Shown here piece by piece: positions 6,779 through 13,690 of a stretch of 24,078 bases of DNA; position 1 is the first letter of the stretch, and the number at the start of each line of letters is the position of its first letter. The DNA comes from Bacteroidetes bacterium QS_8_64_10. GTDB lineage: Bacteria; Bacteroidota; Rhodothermia; Rhodothermales; Salinibacteraceae. The DNA is taken from contig PXTQ01000106.1 in the NCBI GenBank assembly GCA_003022505.1, forward strand, positions 1-24,078, read 5' to 3'. Under the pieces are notes generated by a model, which saw nothing but the letters and a program-made list of their open reading frames with translations, ran no database searches and was not told the DNA's origin. Made by a program: the position numbers and the translations under genes.

Positions 6779-9214
6779 CTACCGCCACCGACCGCGTCCT
6801 CGTCGCCGGCCTCCATCGCCCCCGCCTCCGCCGAAGGTGTAACGGAACGTCACGCGCACATCGCGCGAACTCGGCTCGCGGCTGTACCGGCGGAAGTACC
6901 GCTCGCTGCGGCGCTCTACCACCGAGCCGCGCGTGCCAAAGACGTCGCTGACGTGCACGTTGAGCTTGGCCCGGTTGGAGAACAGCTTCTTCTGGATCGC
7001 CGTGTTGGTGCGAGTGCGTGCGTCTCGTCGCCCGCCGGGAATGTCCATCGGCGAGCGGTAGTGCTGCGAGGCCTGTACCGTCACGCCCCAGCCCACCTCG
7101 GCGTTGAACGAGGCGCGCGTCCGAAATCCGATGGCGTCGCTCGACAGGGAGGACGACAGGTTGCTGCCGTCGGTGACTTGCTTGTAGGCGTTGAAGCTGG
7201 CGTTGCTCTTTAGCCACTCGTCCAGCGTCAGTGATCCCACCAACTCCGCGCCGTAGGAATCTTCCGTCGAGAAGTTTTCGAACGTCAGAATCGTCACGCC
7301 GTCTTCCGTCAACCGCTCGCTCCACGAAATTTCGTCTACCGTATAGCGGTAATAGGGCGAAAGCGAGATCGTATACTTGCTGCCGGGGCGCGTGTAGCCC
7401 AGCTCGAAGCTGTGCGTGTACTCCGGCGTCAGGCTCGGATTGCCCACGCGCCGGAACGTGGGGTCGTCGTAGCTGCCGAGCGGGTTGAGCTGCCACGTGG
7501 AGGGCCGTCGCACGCGCTTCGAGTAGCTGGCCTTGAAGGTGTTGCTCTTACCGATCTGATAGCTCAGGTGCACGCTTGGGAAGAAGCTGAAGTAATTGTT
7601 GTCGTAGCTTGTGCCCTGCGTCTCCTGATCGAAGCGCGTGATCGCGCTCTCGGCGCGCAGTCCCAGCTTCGCCCCGAAGTCGCCCAGTTCGCCTTCGAGC
7701 GTTGAGTAGAGGGAGTGCGTCTGCTCGGCGTACAGAAAACTGTTATCCCGGTTCAGTTCCGCTCCGAGCGTATCGACCGGACCGCCGGTGACGCTCTCGG
7801 AGTCGTAGCGGCTGTCCTGCCACTCGAACTCGCCGTCGTAGCCGGCCTCCATGTCGAAGCTTTCGCCCAGCGCGCGCTGGTAATCCGCTTCCAGCGACAC
7901 CTCGCGCTCATCCTCCGTTTCGATGGCGGTCTGCCGGCTCGTCAGCGTATCCGCCACGTCGTTGGAGGCATCGAGCGGCAGGGCGTAGTGGACGTATGTT
8001 TCATCCTCGCTCTCGTGGTCTTCCTCGTATTCCATCTCCAGGTCGAACTCGTGCTCGCGTGGCGTCCAGACGTGTGAGTATTCAAACTCGTACTCCATGC
8101 TGAAGTCCGTTTCCTCGGCGTTCGTCCGGCGATTGTAGCGCTCCGTCAGCTCCTGATCTTCGTCTAATTCCGAATACTCGCGCATTTCTTCGGTTTCGTC
8201 GCCCCGGTAGCTCAAGACGCTGGATAGCGAGAACGTGTTGCTCTCCGACGGATTGTAATCGAGGCTCAGGCGGCCCGTGTGCGAGAGACCGCTTTCCTGC
8301 TCCCAGCGATCCTGTTCGAGATACGTCGTAGGATCCAGATACAGGTTCTCACGGTAGCGGAAGCCGCTTTGCTCGTCCTGGTCGTAGCGCGCGCCGTAGT
8401 TGAAATACGCCTTCCAGGGGCCGCTGCCGTAGTGCGCGTTGCCCGATCCGTTGAGCCGCCCGCGCGTGTCGGCACTGGCGCTGACCCCGCCGCCCCAGCC
8501 AATCTCGGCGTCGTCGGCCAGCACAATGTTGACGATGCCGCCGGTGCCTTCGGGGTTTCGGGCCACCGAGGGGTTGGAGATGACCTCCACGCGGTTCACT
8601 TCTTGCGCGGAGAGGCTTTCCAGAAAGCTCGTGAGGGCCTCGCCGCTCAGGGGCGTGGGGCTACCGTTGATGTGGATGGCGACGCCCTCGTTGCCACGAA
8701 AGCTGATGTTTCCGGCGATGTCGACCCGAAGGGAAGGGATGTCCTCCAGCACGCTCCGGGCCGAGCCGCCGACCAGCGCAGGCTGATTTTGCGGGCTGTA
8801 CGTTGTCATCTCCGGCTCGACCTGCATGTACTGACGCTCGGCAGTCACCTCCACGTTGTCGAGTTGTTCCGAGCGCTGGCGGATCGTGACCTCACCCACG
8901 TTCACCGTCGTTTGCTCGTCGCTCACAGCGATGTCCGGGCGAATGGCGGACGCATACCCGATGTAGCTAACGCGCAGGTAGTAACGGTCCGCCGGGACGT
9001 TCTCGATGACAAAGCTGCCGTCGTCCGCCGTGGCAGCGCCGGTCACGAGAGTGGAATCGGCATCGTCGGTGTGGAGCGCCACAGACGCGCCCGGAATAGA
9101 ACCGCCGTCTTCAGCGACGACGGTGCCGCGCACGGTGCCCTGCGTGTCGTCCTGCGCGCGGGCGGGAGCGGCAACGAGAAGCAATACGACGACGATTCGC
9201 AGAAAGCTGTTCAT
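6779..9214 (-). CDS. Outer-membrane receptor with carboxypeptidase-regulatory-like domain
   Basis: This encodes 811 residues. The start is the ATG at 9214, which opens a clean signal peptide (MNSFLRIVVVLLLVAAPARAQ); the upstream in-frame ATG at 9250 would hide it. Residues 25-110 or so form a carboxypeptidase-regulatory-like beta-sandwich (GTVRGTVVAEDGG, IPGASVALHT, VSYIGYAS). A TonB-receptor plug follows (SVLEDIPSLRV, ISFRGNEGVAIHINGSPTPL, VEVISNPSVARNPEGTGGIVN). The remainder is a beta-barrel of the Bacteroidota outer-membrane beta-barrel family, with GNPSLTPEYTHSFELGY typical of that group. It probably moves an unknown nutrient or metal complex across the outer membrane. The tail after the last strand (FRYTF) is odd: glycines and then an arginine-glycine cluster (GGRRRGRGRWR). 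The middle of the barrel is strongly acidic. Confidence 0.9.
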   Translation of the reverse strand: MNSFLRIVVVLLLVAAPARAQDDTQGTVRGTVVAEDGGSIPGASVALHTDDADSTLVTGAATADDGSFVIENVPADRYYLRVSYIGYASAIRPDIAVSDEQTTVNVGEVTIRQRSEQLDNVEVTAERQYMQVEPEMTTYSPQNQPALVGGSARSVLEDIPSLRVDIAGNISFRGNEGVAIHINGSPTPLSGEALTSFLESLSAQEVNRVEVISNPSVARNPEGTGGIVNIVLADDAEIGWGGGVSASADTRGRLNGSGNAHYGSGPWKAYFNYGARYDQDEQSGFRYRENLYLDPTTYLEQDRWEQESGLSHTGRLSLDYNPSESNTFSLSSVLSYRGDETEEMREYSELDEDQELTERYNRRTNAEETDFSMEYEFEYSHVWTPREHEFDLEMEYEEDHESEDETYVHYALPLDASNDVADTLTSRQTAIETEDEREVSLEADYQRALGESFDMEAGYDGEFEWQDSRYDSESVTGGPVDTLGAELNRDNSFLYAEQTHSLYSTLEGELGDFGAKLGLRAESAITRFDQETQGTSYDNNYFSFFPSVHLSYQIGKSNTFKASYSKRVRRPSTWQLNPLGSYDDPTFRRVGNPSLTPEYTHSFELGYTRPGSKYTISLSPYYRYTVDEISWSERLTEDGVTILTFENFSTEDSYGAELVGSLTLDEWLKSNASFNAYKQVTDGSNLSSSLSSDAIGFRTRASFNAEVGWGVTVQASQHYRSPMDIPGGRRDARTRTNTAIQKKLFSNRAKLNVHVSDVFGTRGSVVERRSERYFRRYSREPSSRDVRVTFRYTFGGGGGDGGRRRGRGRWR

Positions 9215-9262
9215 CACTCGGAGTGAGCCGGATACGGAAAACGGACACATCGGCTACATGCA

Positions 9263-9282
9263 CTCATCAACGACGTGATGAG
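9263..9282 (-). promoter_or_regulatory. Inverted repeat in the receptor 5' region
   Basis: Seven bases CTCATCA (9263-9269) pair perfectly with TGATGAG (9276-9282) across 6 nt, about 50 nt upstream of the receptor start. It could be an operator or a 5' UTR hairpin. No matching second copy was noticed, so the regulatory role is a guess. Confidence 0.3.
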
Positions 9283-9377
9283 ATTCGTCCTGACTTCCGA
9301 GTCGCACGTGCGCGCCGCGAGTTGCATTTGGGCTGTCGTGGCTCTGGGGCGCGTCGCGGGAGGGCCAATCGCCGACC

Positions 9378-9444
9378 GGCGATTTACGAATGGCGAGCTG
9401 CGATTATCGAATGATTCGTCACTCGACAATCGTCATTCGTAAAT
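9378..9444. repeat. Nine phased heptamers forming a hairpin
   Basis: Nine back-to-back heptamers. Five carry CGA at positions 3-5 (GGCGATT, TACGAAT, GGCGAGC, TGCGATT, ATCGAAT). Four carry TCG at positions 4-6 (GATTCGT, CACTCGA, CAATCGT, CATTCGT). The ends 9382-9392 and 9434-9444 are perfectly complementary over 11 bp. It lies downstream of the tRNA-Cys 3' end, after seven consecutive T on the minus strand (9447-9453), where a tRNA-operon terminator is expected. Confidence 0.85.
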
Positions 9445-9454
9445 AGAAAAAAAG

Positions 9455-9525
9455 AGGTGACGGGCGGATTCGAACCGCCGTAGGAGGCTTTGCAGGCCTC
9501 TGCCTAACCACTCGGCCACGTCACC
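9455..9525 (-). tRNA. tRNA-Cys (GCA)
   Basis: A cloverleaf can be folded by hand: acceptor GGTGACG/CGTCACC, D stem GCC/GGC, anticodon stem GAGGC/GCCTC with loop CTGCAAA (anticodon GCA), 4-nt variable region, T stem GGCGG/CCGCC with loop TTCGAAT. The discriminator base is U, as expected for Cys. The 3' CCA is not encoded. It is the last of a three-tRNA set on this strand. Confidence 0.96.
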
Positions 9526-9581
9526 TTTCGTGCGGCTACAACTGCCGCTCGTCGGCGGTGTTCCTGCCGCGTTCCGCTCAG

Positions 9582-9656
9582 CGCGCCCGGCAGGATTCGA
9601 ACCTGCGACCTGCGGTTTAGAAGACCGCTGCTCTAATCCAGCTGAGCTACGGGCGC
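9582..9656 (-). tRNA. tRNA-Arg (UCU)
   Basis: Acceptor GCGCCCG/CGGGCGC with discriminator G. The anticodon stem GCGGT/ACCGC encloses loop CTTCTAA (anticodon TCT, reading AGA/AGG). The T arm is GCAGG-TTCGAAT-CCTGC. The 3' CCA is not encoded. It is separated from the tRNA-Cys gene by 56 nt. Confidence 0.96.
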
Positions 9657-9667
9657 ACGTTCGATTG

Positions 9668-9765
9668 GCTGGTTTATTGGTTGACGGTTGAGCGGTTTTC
9701 GGTCTGGTGCTCTGACCACTTCTAAGAAAACCGCCCACCGCCGAACCGATAACCGCTGAACCAGC
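9668..9765. repeat. Large periodic hairpin between two tRNA genes
   Basis: The left arm has GGTT units of 7-8 nt (GGTTTATT, GGTTGAC, GGTTGAGC, GGTTTTC, 9671-9700). The right arm has AACC-type units of 7-8 nt (GAAAACC, GCCCACC, GCCGAACC, GATAACC, GCTGAACC, 9726-9762). The outer 7 bp (9668-9674 with 9759-9765) and inner 9 bp (9692-9700 with 9726-9734) pair perfectly. It fills almost the whole spacer between tRNA-Pro and tRNA-Arg. Confidence 0.85.
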
Positions 9766-9769
9766 TTGG

Positions 9770-9843
9770 TCGGGGCGCCCGGATTTGAACCGGGGACTTC
9801 CTGCCCCCAAAGCAGGCGCGCTACCTGGCTGCGCCACGCCCCG
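9770..9843 (-). tRNA. tRNA-Pro (UGG)
   Basis: Acceptor CGGGGCG/CGCCCCG with discriminator A. The anticodon stem CCTGC/GCAGG encloses loop TTTGGGG (anticodon TGG). The T arm is CCCGG-TTCAAAT-CCGGG. CCA is not encoded. It is first in the transcription order Pro, Arg, Cys. Confidence 0.96.
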
Positions 9844-9847
9844 TTCT

Positions 9848-9905
9848 GGTTTGCAGGTTGGCAAGTTAGCAGGTTGCAAGTTTTCGTAACCTGCCAACTG
9901 AAACC
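9848..9905. repeat. Periodic hairpin upstream of tRNA-Pro
   Basis: Units GGTTTGCA, GGTTGGCAA, GTTAGCA, GGTTGCAA (9848-9879) are followed by complementary AACCTGCCAACTGAAACC (9888-9905). The arm 9848-9867 pairs with 9888-9905 at about 17 of 20 positions. It uses the same word as 262-329 and 3974-4013. Confidence 0.75.
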
Positions 9906-9981
9906 TTAAGTGCCTACGCAAACATTATCCGGTATCTCGTCTGACAAACGAGCCGCAGGTGACTCACGTAGCGTAGTAAAC

Positions 9982-10024
9982 GACGACCGACGGTTGACGA
10001 ATTTCAAACGTTTACGCGGTCGTC
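9982..10024 (-). terminator. Possible terminator after the ribosomal-protein cluster
   Basis: GACGACCG (9982-9989) pairs perfectly with CGGTCGTC (10017-10024), about 35 nt beyond the DUF4295 stop on the minus strand. No T run follows. The remainder of 9906-10059 shows no gene. Confidence 0.35.
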
Positions 10025-10059
10025 AGTCGTTCGGGGCCGCAGACGTTTTGCGGACCCGC

Positions 10060-10191
10060 TTATCCTTTGGCGTCCTCAATGCGGTCCTGCACCTCGTCGA
10101 GCGGCACCATCTGCTCGCGGAAGCGGTAGTGACCGTTCTCTTTCTCCTCGGCGACGATGAGCCGCGCCCTTTCTTTGTTGTCGTTTGCCAT
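10060..10191 (-). CDS. DUF4295-like small protein
   Basis: This is a 43-residue ORF (MANDNKERARLIVAEEKENG, then HYRFREQMVPLDEVQDRIED), with ATG at 10191 and TAA at 10060. Bacteroidota genomes usually carry a DUF4295 gene of about 50 residues directly after rpmB and rpmG. The pattern of a basic N-terminus, a K/E-rich centre, an aromatic residue, then E-MVP-DEV matches that family. Its position directly after rpmG supports the assignment. Family function is unknown; presence in a ribosomal-protein operon suggests a role in translation. Confidence 0.75.
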   Translation of the reverse strand: MANDNKERARLIVAEEKENGHYRFREQMVPLDEVQDRIEDAKG

Positions 10192-10197
10192 GAGTCT

Positions 10198-10238
10198 GGT
10201 TTGCGGTTTGGTGGTTTCTCAAACGTGCAACACGAAAC
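10198..10238. repeat. Periodic array, GGTTTGC theme
   Basis: Three units (GGTTTGC, GGTTTGGT, GGTTTCTC) at 10198-10220 are followed by AAACG-containing words that partly complement them. It fills the gap between rpmG and the DUF4295 gene. Confidence 0.5.
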
Positions 10239-10239
10239 G

Positions 10240-10404
10240 TTATTTGATCTCCCGGTGGATCGTGTGCTTGTCGAGGACCGGATTGTACTTCTTCAGCTCC
10301 AGCCGGTCGTCGGTGTTGCGCCGGTTCTTGGTCGTCGTGTAGCGCGACGTACCCGGCGCTTCCGTGCATTCGAGCGTGATCTGGATGCGGTCTCCTTTGG
10401 CCAT
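10240..10404 (-). CDS. rpmG: 50S ribosomal protein L33
   Basis: This encodes 54 residues, ATG at 10404 and TAA at 10240, and is full length for L33. The sequence reads MAKGDRIQITLECTEAPGTS, then RYTTTKNRRNTDDRLELKKY, NPVLDKHTIHREIK. The RYTTTKNRRNT and LELKKYNPVLDKH blocks are diagnostic. The zinc-binding cysteine pairs of the C+ type are absent (one Cys only), so this is the C- type. It lies between rpmB and the DUF4295 gene on the same strand, as usual in the phylum. Confidence 0.95.
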   Translation of the reverse strand: MAKGDRIQITLECTEAPGTSRYTTTKNRRNTDDRLELKKYNPVLDKHTIHREIK

Positions 10405-10408
10405 GGCT

Positions 10409-10458
10409 GGTTGAGCGCTTAGTCGGTTGAGCAGTTATCGGTTTGCTGGTTGTCAGGT
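10409..10458. repeat. Periodic array, GGTTGAGC theme
   Basis: GGTTGAGC occurs at 10409 and 10425, followed by GGTTTGCT and GGTTGTCA at 10440-10455. The same word is at 9686 in the inter-tRNA hairpin. The array sits directly upstream of rpmG, in the rpmB-rpmG gap. Confidence 0.6.
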
Positions 10459-10529
10459 CGTAGTCACTTTTCGTCACCCATACTCCTTCGGTTACCTCCG
10501 ACAAATGACGATAAGAGACGGCGAGCCTC

Positions 10530-10766
10530 CTACACGTCGATGCCCTGCCGGCGCGCTTCCTTCAAGACCTCCTGAATGCCGTTCTTGTTAATCGTCTTGA
10601 GGGTCTTAGCCGACACCTTCAGCGTAATGTAACGGTCTTCCTGCGGGATGTAGAACCGCTTCTTCTGCAGGTTCTTGTGAAAGCGTCGCTTCGTCTTGTT
10701 GTTCGAGAAGGAGCTGTTGTTGCCAACCTGCGGTCCTTCTCCGGTAAGATCGTCGCGGCGTGCCAT
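10530..10766 (-). CDS. rpmB: 50S ribosomal protein L28
   Basis: This encodes 78 residues, ATG at 10766. The L28 signature VGNNSSFSNNKTKRRFHKNL is clear, followed by KKRFYIPQEDRYITLKVSAK and TLKTINKNGI. The length is normal. No zinc cysteines are present. It heads the rpmB-rpmG-DUF4295 cluster on the minus strand. A promoter is expected in 10767-10850, but I could not pick a convincing one. Confidence 0.96.
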   Translation of the reverse strand: MARRDDLTGEGPQVGNNSSFSNNKTKRRFHKNLQKKRFYIPQEDRYITLKVSAKTLKTINKNGIQEVLKEARRQGIDV

Positions 10767-10924
10767 CGCGTGGTGGGGTAGGTCAATGCTTGATTATCGA
10801 AAAGCCGTTTACCTAAGCGCAACGCGCCTTCGTTGTTTCGACGCGAGGCATCGTGCAACGTGAACGGCAGCCGCTTTCACTTCACCTTCGCAACGAAAGG
10901 GGGCGAACGTGCCCAGACGCTCCT

Positions 10925-11125
10925 TCAACTACGGAAAGAAGCGCACCGCGTGAGGGCCGGGCGCGCTGCCAGCGAGAACACAGCGTAGCTGTTGTCGGCT
11001 CGCCGGTAATAGGGCAGCTGCACCTCGCCGCCCACGCTGAAGTGATCCATGAACCGGTAGGCTCCGCCCACGCCGGGAACGAAACCGTCTGCGCGAGCCG
11101 TATAGTCACGCCCGTCGTACTTCAT
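10925..11125 (-). pseudogene. Outer-membrane beta-barrel fragment
   Basis: An open frame of 66 codons from an ATG at 11125 has high GC at third positions. It reads like the last strands of a barrel: DGFVPGVGGAYRFMDHFSVG, then GEVQLPYYRRADNSYAVFSL. A stop occurs six codons upstream of the ATG, there is no signal peptide, and the length is far below that of a porin-like protein. It is most likely the 3' remnant of a truncated gene. The family is not recognised. Confidence 0.5.
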
Positions 11126-11198
11126 GTGTCGAGTACGTCTTTAGCAGACCTGCCCGAAGGTGCTTGTTTCCACCGTAACGGTAGAGCTTTCGAGATAT

Positions 11199-11220
11199 CC
11201 TGAACCTGCAACCTGAAACT
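11199..11220. repeat. Short periodic array, CCTGAA theme
   Basis: CCTGAA, CCTGCAA and CCTGAAA are tandem just upstream of the gene at 11231. This is the reverse-complement form of the GGTTTGCA/TTCAGG words seen at 3974 and 9848. Confidence 0.5.
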
Positions 11221-11230
11221 CTTCGTGCTG

Positions 11231-11539
11231 ATGGCCTCTTTTTCCTCGCAAAATTTTGCCGAGAGCCGCTTCGAGCAGGGCGAGCGCGTTCGCCTGCATC
11301 TCTACACGCCGGACGGCACGCTCATGCAAACTGTGACGGGGCGTCTGGAAGGGCGCGAAGAGGACGTAGACGTGGGCGAGGGGCGCAACAAGACGCTCGT
11401 CTGGGTGAAGGGCATTGAGGGCTATGAGGTGCCCGGCGACCTGCCGGATCAGACGGTGGAGAAGACGGAGGGCTGGTTCCCGGAGCACGATGTCGAAAAA
11501 GTACGCGAGGGCCTGACGGCGGGCCTACGACGGAATTAG
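11231..11539 (+). CDS. Hypothetical protein, 102 residues
   Basis: The ATG at 11231 is preferred over a GTG two codons upstream. The protein starts MASFSSQNFAESRFEQGERV and looks like a small beta-rich domain (RLHLYTPDGTLMQTVTGRLE, then TLVWVKGIEGYEVPGDLP) with a charged helical tail. High GC at third positions supports coding. There is no signal peptide or membrane segment. No family is recognised. It is monocistronic, with an octamer array directly after the stop. Confidence 0.75.
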   Translation: MASFSSQNFAESRFEQGERVRLHLYTPDGTLMQTVTGRLEGREEDVDVGEGRNKTLVWVKGIEGYEVPGDLPDQTVEKTEGWFPEHDVEKVREGLTAGLRRN

Positions 11540-11540
11540 A

Positions 11541-11629
11541 GTGTTCGGGTGTTTGGGTGTTTGAGTGCTTCCGTTGCAATGCTCAAACGCACAAACTCGA
11601 AACGCGCGTCGGCGCCCCAACACCTGAAC
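11541..11629. repeat. Octamer array hairpin, GTGTTTGG theme
   Basis: Four exact-length octamers lie at 11541-11572 (GTGTTCGG, GTGTTTGG, GTGTTTGA, GTGCTTCC). GTTTGAG (11559) pairs with CTCAAAC (11582), and 11543-11556 pairs with 11617-11629 with small defects. It starts one base after the stop of the preceding gene. An inverted relative is at 4186-4213. Confidence 0.8.
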
Positions 11630-11633
11630 GCCC

Positions 11634-11702
11634 ATGAAACTGCGGACGCTGGACCGCGAGATTCTGCGCCTGGCGGCGGTGCCGGTGCTCGGCGCATTTC
11701 TG
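11634..11702 (+). pseudogene. 5' stub resembling a MATE/DinF transporter start
   Basis: An ATG at 11634 opens MKLRTLDREILRLAAVPVLG plus a few residues, with 19 of 23 third positions G or C. The DREILRLA-VP-LGA pattern resembles the first helix of MATE-family (DinF-like) exporters. After 11703 the frame runs into the heptamer array at 11709 and loses any membrane-protein character. The gene body is missing. The family call is tentative because only about 23 residues remain. Confidence 0.35.
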
Positions 11703-11708
11703 AGGATC

Positions 11709-11784
11709 GCGGACTGCAGACGGCAGACCGCCGTTCGTCTCGTTTGGCAAACCGCCGTCCGTTGTCAGCCGTCTGCCGTCGCCG
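11709..11784. repeat. Heptamer array hairpin, GCAGACG theme
   Basis: GCGGACT, GCAGACG, GCAGACC, GCCGTTC (11709-11736) face GTCAGCC, GTCTGCC, GTCGCCG (11764-11784). GACGGCAGAC at 11719-11728 pairs perfectly with 11771-11780. A 17-bp stretch recurs inverted at 3857-3873. The right arm overlaps the last codons of the MutS-like gene on the minus strand. Confidence 0.75.
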
Positions 11785-13519
11785 GTTCTACCGGCAGGCC
11801 TTCCCGCTCCATGATGCGGAGCGCATTCGTGGAGGTGCAGGGGCCGCGCTTCAAACGGTAATCGAAGACCATCCGCCCGTTCTCGACCTCTTCCTCGAAG
11901 TGGTAATTCTGCAGGAGCGGGATCTCGTCTTCGAGCGCGGTTAATTCCAAATCGTGCGTAGAGATCAGGCCCACGCCGCTTCCGCCGGCGACGGCGCGTA
12001 CGAAGGTGCGGCTTCCGGCCAGGCGCTCGCGGTTGTTGGTGCCCCGGAAAATTTCGTCGATCAGAAAGAAGAGCGGTGGACCGTCTTCGTGCAAAACCTC
12101 GTAGAGCCGGCGGAGGCGACGCACCTCGGCGTAGAAATACGACAGCCCCTCCTGCACGGAGTCGGCGACGTTCATGCACGTAAACAGCCGGAGCGGGCGC
12201 ATCCGCAGGGCGCGGGCGTCGGCGGGCGCGCCGGCCTGGGCGAGCCGCGCGTTCATGCCGACGGTGCGCAGAAAGGTGCTCTTGCCGCTCATGTTGCTGC
12301 CGGTCACGAGCGCCAGTTCGCCGGATCGCTCGAACGCGAAGTCATTGCGCACCTTCTCGTCTTCAGGCAGAAGCGGATGCCCCAGCGCCTCGCCCTCGAA
12401 GAGCGAGCCGTCACCTGCAACGTCAGCGAATGCGCGTTCGGGGTGGTGCTCGGCGTAGGCGGCGAGGCTGCAGGCGGACTCCATCTCGTGCCAGCAGTCC
12501 AGCCATGCCGGAAGCCGGTCGCCCAGCGCTTCCTTGAGCCGGTGCAGGCGGTGCGCGAAGAACAGGTCCCACGGCCCCAGCACGTTCAGCAGCAGTTGCA
12601 GAAACTCGCTGCGCGTGAGGCTGGCGGCGGAGGTGATGCGCTTCAGGCGGCGCAGGGCCTCGGAGGGCGACGGGGCCTGCGTTTGCATCGGCGCGAGGAG
12701 GTCGGTGAGCGGCGTGCCGTCCGGGAACGGATGCTCCTCCAGGTGGCGGAGCGGTGCGGCAATGTGCTGGAAAGCGAGGTCCAGCTCGTGCGCTTCGTCG
12801 AAGAGCTGCCCGTAGGCGCGGTGCTTCTGCCAGTAGACGCCCAAATACGCGAGCAGCGTAAACGGCCAGATCGGCGGCAAGAAGCCGGCAAAGTGACCGA
12901 GGGCGAGCACGGCGTTGAGCGCCGCGAGCGCGCCGAGGCCCCAGAGCCAGGGTCGCAGCTGCGCGGCGGCGTCGGAGCGCTCCAGCCAGTCGTAAAGCAC
13001 GTCGCCGGACCAGCGCTGCCGCCGCTCGCTGGACGGCTCGGTGGATTGCCCGAACCGGCGACCCAGCATCAGGAGGCGGTCGCGGTACAGAGAGCGGCGC
13101 ATGAGCTGGCGCGTCTGCTCCTGGTGCTCCCGGATGCGCTCGCGGCCCGGCTGGTTGGAGCGCAGCCGCTTGAGGAGGCGACGGCTGCCGCCCGCTGACG
13201 AAGAAGCATCCAGCAGGTGATGCAGCGAGCGCGGCCCGTCGAGGTGCAGGTCGACGAAGGGATGGTCGGGGTCGGTCGGCGCGTCGAGCGGGGCGGGCAG
13301 GGCGTCCCAGTCGAGCGTCATGCGCGCCCGGTGCTCGTCCTTGATCCGCCGCCACGTGCGGAAGCGCGCCAGGGCGTCTTCCACGCGCTGGTGATGACGC
13401 ACGAGTACCAGAAACGCCGCGAGCGCCACGCCCGCAACGAGCCAGGATGCCGCCATCCACGCGCCGGCCAGGCCCGCGACGGCTACGGTCACGCGCGCCC
13501 ACGAGAAGCGCCAACTCAC
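11765..13519 (-). CDS. MutS-like ATPase with membrane segments
   Basis: This encodes 584 residues from a GTG at 13519. The C-terminal third is a MutS domain V ATPase: Walker A GSNMSGKST (407-415), YAEVRRL, Walker B FFLIDE (484-489) with FRGTNNRER, STHD (520-523), and a terminal NALRIMEREGLP. Hydrophobic stretches at about 9-40 and 191-228 suggest two pairs of membrane helices. The mismatch-recognition domain I is absent. Such membrane-associated MutS-related proteins occur in Bacteroidota; their role is not established and need not be mismatch repair. The frame stays open and protein-like upstream of 13519 (IDLLIRHRARLDRRIQRIER) without an ATG, so the true start may be upstream at a non-standard or lost codon. 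The C-terminal codons overlap the heptamer hairpin at 11709-11784. Confidence 0.88.
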   Translation of the reverse strand: MSWRFSWARVTVAVAGLAGAWMAASWLVAGVALAAFLVLVRHHQRVEDALARFRTWRRIKDEHRARMTLDWDALPAPLDAPTDPDHPFVDLHLDGPRSLHHLLDASSSAGGSRRLLKRLRSNQPGRERIREHQEQTRQLMRRSLYRDRLLMLGRRFGQSTEPSSERRQRWSGDVLYDWLERSDAAAQLRPWLWGLGALAALNAVLALGHFAGFLPPIWPFTLLAYLGVYWQKHRAYGQLFDEAHELDLAFQHIAAPLRHLEEHPFPDGTPLTDLLAPMQTQAPSPSEALRRLKRITSAASLTRSEFLQLLLNVLGPWDLFFAHRLHRLKEALGDRLPAWLDCWHEMESACSLAAYAEHHPERAFADVAGDGSLFEGEALGHPLLPEDEKVRNDFAFERSGELALVTGSNMSGKSTFLRTVGMNARLAQAGAPADARALRMRPLRLFTCMNVADSVQEGLSYFYAEVRRLRRLYEVLHEDGPPLFFLIDEIFRGTNNRERLAGSRTFVRAVAGGSGVGLISTHDLELTALEDEIPLLQNYHFEEEVENGRMVFDYRLKRGPCTSTNALRIMEREGLPVEPATADG

Positions 13520-13645
13520 GCGCTCTATGCGCTGGATGCGACGGTCCAGCCGCGCCCGGTGGCGAATGAGCAGGTCGATAATGTTCGATTTTTGACTGGC
13601 GATTTTCGCGTTCTTGCAATACTTGTTTGAGGCTCAGCGCCAGCA

Positions 13646-13679
13646 TGTAGGTGGGCGATCCCGCGGGATCGCCCTTACA
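13646..13679. repeat. Perfect 22-nt palindrome, REP-like
   Basis: GGGCGATCCCG (13653-13663) is followed directly by its exact complement, giving a 22-nt perfect palindrome at 13653-13674. It is flanked by TGTA (13646-13649) and TACA (13676-13679). TGTAGG-GGGCGA-type palindromes are a common style of dispersed intergenic element. It lies just downstream of the amidohydrolase stop on the minus strand, and no T run follows. It differs in structure from the periodic arrays. Confidence 0.75.
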
Positions 13680-13690
13680 CACGCCACTTG

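Noticed and set aside
8279..9226. Plus-strand frames of up to 315 codons opposite the receptor
   Set aside because: These are shadows; the minus strand has signal peptide, plug and barrel.
11954..13198. A 414-codon plus-strand frame opposite the MutS-like gene
   Set aside because: The Walker motifs are on the minus strand; the plus frame has no recognisable content.
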